From Microglena sp. YARC (lineage: Eukaryota; Chlorophyta; Chlorophyceae; Chlamydomonadales; Chlamydomonadaceae), in contig CM039463.1 of assembly GCA_022414725.1 (NCBI GenBank), positions 89,278,323-89,342,322 on the forward strand: a stretch of DNA of 64,000 bases, written 5' to 3'. The translations under genes and the position numbers were made by a program. Shown piece by piece: positions 61,860 through 64,000 of the stretch. The notes under the pieces were generated by a model. It had not been told where the DNA came from. It ran no database searches and worked only from the letters and a program-made list of their open reading frames with translations. The stretch's first letter is position 1. Each line of letters opens with the position of its first letter.

Positions 61860-63234
61860 ACTCTTCCTAGTAGTGCAAATTAGGGGGGTCTTGAGCACCC
61901 GTTTTTCCATCCCTGCAGCACCCCTCACGCCCACAATGTACCCTTTCCAGTCAAATAAAAGGGTGGCTATGACCCCCTGAATTAGCAGGGCATTCCACCC
62001 ACTGAAGCAACCGGTTTCTCTAATTCACAGTACTCTAGGAAGAAACCGACATCTCGTGTATATCGACTAGCGCAGAAAGATGATCCCCCCCCCCCACCCA
62101 CACAACCACACACACGCACACACACACCACGTGCCGGGGTACCCTGCTATCTAAGTGTAGGTACCTAAGAATCAGTTATTGGACATCTCGAGTCGCCTTT
62201 TCGATCGATGCACAATTGATCTGGCACTCAGCTACCCCACCCACCCACCCCGGCAGCCTAGTTGAACTCGTGCGATCCACGACGCACCTGAGCATCGCGA
62301 AACGACTTACGGAAGGAGCGAATAACACCCAGCCGTCGAAGACTCTGTGCGACTCGTTTCACTGATTATATTGGTCAACGAGTGGACGCATGGAAGGAAA
62401 TAAGGGAACTGGCTAAAAGGCTCAGCGGTCTGGTTCTTGATGGATGTTTTTTCGGTTTTCGGAAGACGAACAACTTCAACCATTCAACTTCCCTGCCTAT
62501 GCTCGCACCCACCTGTAACACACGCCACGACATTCGCTGGTGCGCAGGAGACGCCAATGAAGCGAGGGGATTCGCGTATAACTAGTTGGGTTAGTAAACG
62601 GGGAGTGCACTGAAGAAAAGAGGAGAGGAGACACGAAGCAGGCATATTGTACGTTCCTAGGAACTGGCTGATCTCAGGCGGGGGCGGGGGGGGGGGGGGG
62701 GGGGGCGCCCTGGGGGCCCGCGGGGGCGAGGGAAGACGAACAATTGCTGTTATTTCCCCTGCGCTGCGCACGTGAGCTATACGTGCTTCTCTTTTCGCGC
62801 GAGCTCTACAGCGCCCACCTTGATTACTCACCCGATAAGACATGCGCAGGCACGCAGGAGACGCACGTTGGAGAATGAAGGGACTCGTATCTGCTTGGAT
62901 CGGAAGGGGGGGGGGGGGGGGGCACGGGAGCGACGAAGAGGAAACTGATTCAATATGGAACAGCAGCAGGCAAAAACATTTTGCACGTTACTTTGGTCGG
63001 CCCGAAGGAGCAGACCTATGGATCGACAATTCTGATCTGGTGATTTTCGTGATTTTGGCGTTTTTTTGAAAAATCAAATTGTGCGATCCTTGAACCAGCT
63101 GTCGCCGTGATTGGACGGTCCATCGTGACCTGGCATTTCAGTCGATACTCGACTTCTCATTTGATTGCGATCATTCTGTCGAACTGTGTATTCGTGCATG
63201 TGCAGGAGGTAGCATCCTCTACGAAAAGTTTATA
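61860..63234. other. No gene recognised
   Basis: Contains C(n)/(CA)n near 62086-62130, G(n) tracts near 62688-62706 and 62907-62922, and a weak local duplication (GCGCAGGAGACGC... at 62543 and GCAGGAGACGCA at 62856). Short ORFs only. Confidence 0.5.
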
Positions 63235-63317
63235 AAAACCGATCGATTTATTCCGAGTATAGGATGTATATGACATAGTATTTGCGATGTATTAGATTTT
63301 TCTGAGCACCTCATTTA

Positions 63318-63325
<8 letters not shown>
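63235..63325 (+). repeat. Dispersed repeat family 2, copy 2
   Basis: ACCGATCGATTTATTCCGAG, TATAGGATGTATATGACATA and GAGCACCTCATTTAGGAGG parallel 13660-13765, about 50 kb away. Confidence 0.85.
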
Positions 63326-63352
<27 letters not shown>

Positions 63353-63532
63353 GGCCAGCCCAGCCCCCCACCCCCACCATCACCACACACACACACACAC
63401 ACACTAACAGCCCCCCACAACCCCAACACACAACACACAACACACAACACACAACAGCCCAGCCCAGCCCCCCAACCCCACCACCACCACTGAAATCATG
63501 AGACCACCACCACCACCACCACCGCCACCACC

Positions 63533-63572
<40 letters not shown>

Positions 63573-63580
63573 TGTTCTTG
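63319..63580 (+). repeat. Poly-G, (CA)n, CCACCA and (CAA)n tract
   Basis: About 31 G at 63319-63349, then CACACA, CACAACACAC, CCACCA and ACAACA blocks in succession. Val- and Cys-rich minus ORFs are artefacts. Confidence 0.92.
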
Positions 63581-64000
63581 TGGAAGGTCTGTCTCGTATA
63601 CCGCGCTTTGGTACACAGTTGCGCCGTTGCCTCATTAACTGGGGCTGTGCACCCTCCGGCTGTGACTAGGCAGTCTCCTTCGAGGTGACTGGACTGCCGA
63701 ATCCAAACGTCACCTGGTTTAGGGCGCAAGTTGACTTAAATGTGCATATAAGCTGAGGTGACGTGACTGCAAATTCAACTTGTCTGAAATCTGCCTCGGA
63801 GACAAGGTGACTACCTTTGCTACTTTAGTGAGCTGCCTGCCGTATGCAAACGTGAGTTGGTGCGGTCCAAATGCAAATTTGCAGGCGAACCCTTAGGTTC
63901 CCAAGCGCATCCGTTTTGCTCCTCCAATTTGCGCACCCGATTTGCTCCTCCAATTTGCTCGCCCGGCAGTACGCCTGATGTATTGAAGTCGTTACCCATG
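63581..64000. other. No gene recognised
   Basis: Unique-looking sequence with no clear exon. Confidence 0.45.

Noticed and set aside
60903..61934. 343-codon Leu/Pro/Thr minus ORF
   Set aside because: A translation of degenerate CCCTA/CCCTG repeats.

Overview
This window is nuclear DNA from an intron-rich, extremely repeat-rich eukaryote. Coding exons are separated by introns with GT/AG borders. There are no Shine-Dalgarno sites or operons, and most of the sequence is minisatellite, microsatellite or dispersed short elements. A DUF3494-type ice-binding protein gene at the left edge and a plant/animal-style USP16/45-like deubiquitinase suggest a microalga or other protist, perhaps a cold-associated marine alga. 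The taxonomic placement is inference only.

Layout. 1-765 (-): 5' end of a secreted ice-binding-like protein, cut by the window edge. 2.3-4.4 kb: a diverged direct repeat pair and a tandem motif family. 5577-6341 (+): an intact single-exon membrane protein. 6.3-9.5 kb: CATG-rich tandem repeats, including a 20-bp array of about 70 copies. 9.5-14.2 kb: no gene recognised; it holds a 116-bp palindrome-bearing repeat and a clear hAT-type MITE. 14.3-31.1 kb (-): a coiled-coil protein gene whose exons lie between large arrays, including about 7.5 kb of a 79-bp satellite. 33.97-50.63 kb (+): a complete catalytic region of a USP-family ubiquitin hydrolase in nine exons. All intron phases fit, giving a 1651-residue product. 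51-56 kb: tandem repeats, a MITE-like family and a dispersed roughly 140-bp element. 56.5-60.8 kb (-): a Ser/Pro-rich gene with 36-residue repeats. 61-64 kb: TAGGG-like and homopolymer repeats, with no gene seen.

The most striking signal is a recurrent architecture. Beside nearly every well-supported exon, the intron (or 3' flank) carries a tandem array whose unit includes a copy of that exon's own edge. Upstream arrays repeat polypyrimidine-AG plus the first 10-120 exon bases. Downstream arrays repeat the last exon bases plus the GT donor, or the stop codon in terminal exons. It is seen independently in three genes, on both strands and at about fifteen exon edges, with unrelated unit sequences. 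I call these exon-edge echo arrays. They would fill the introns with decoy splice sites, of which the exon-proximal copy is the one that keeps the reading frame.

All exon models were worked out by eye from reading frame, splice consensus, phase and family motifs; no alignment or transcript evidence was available.
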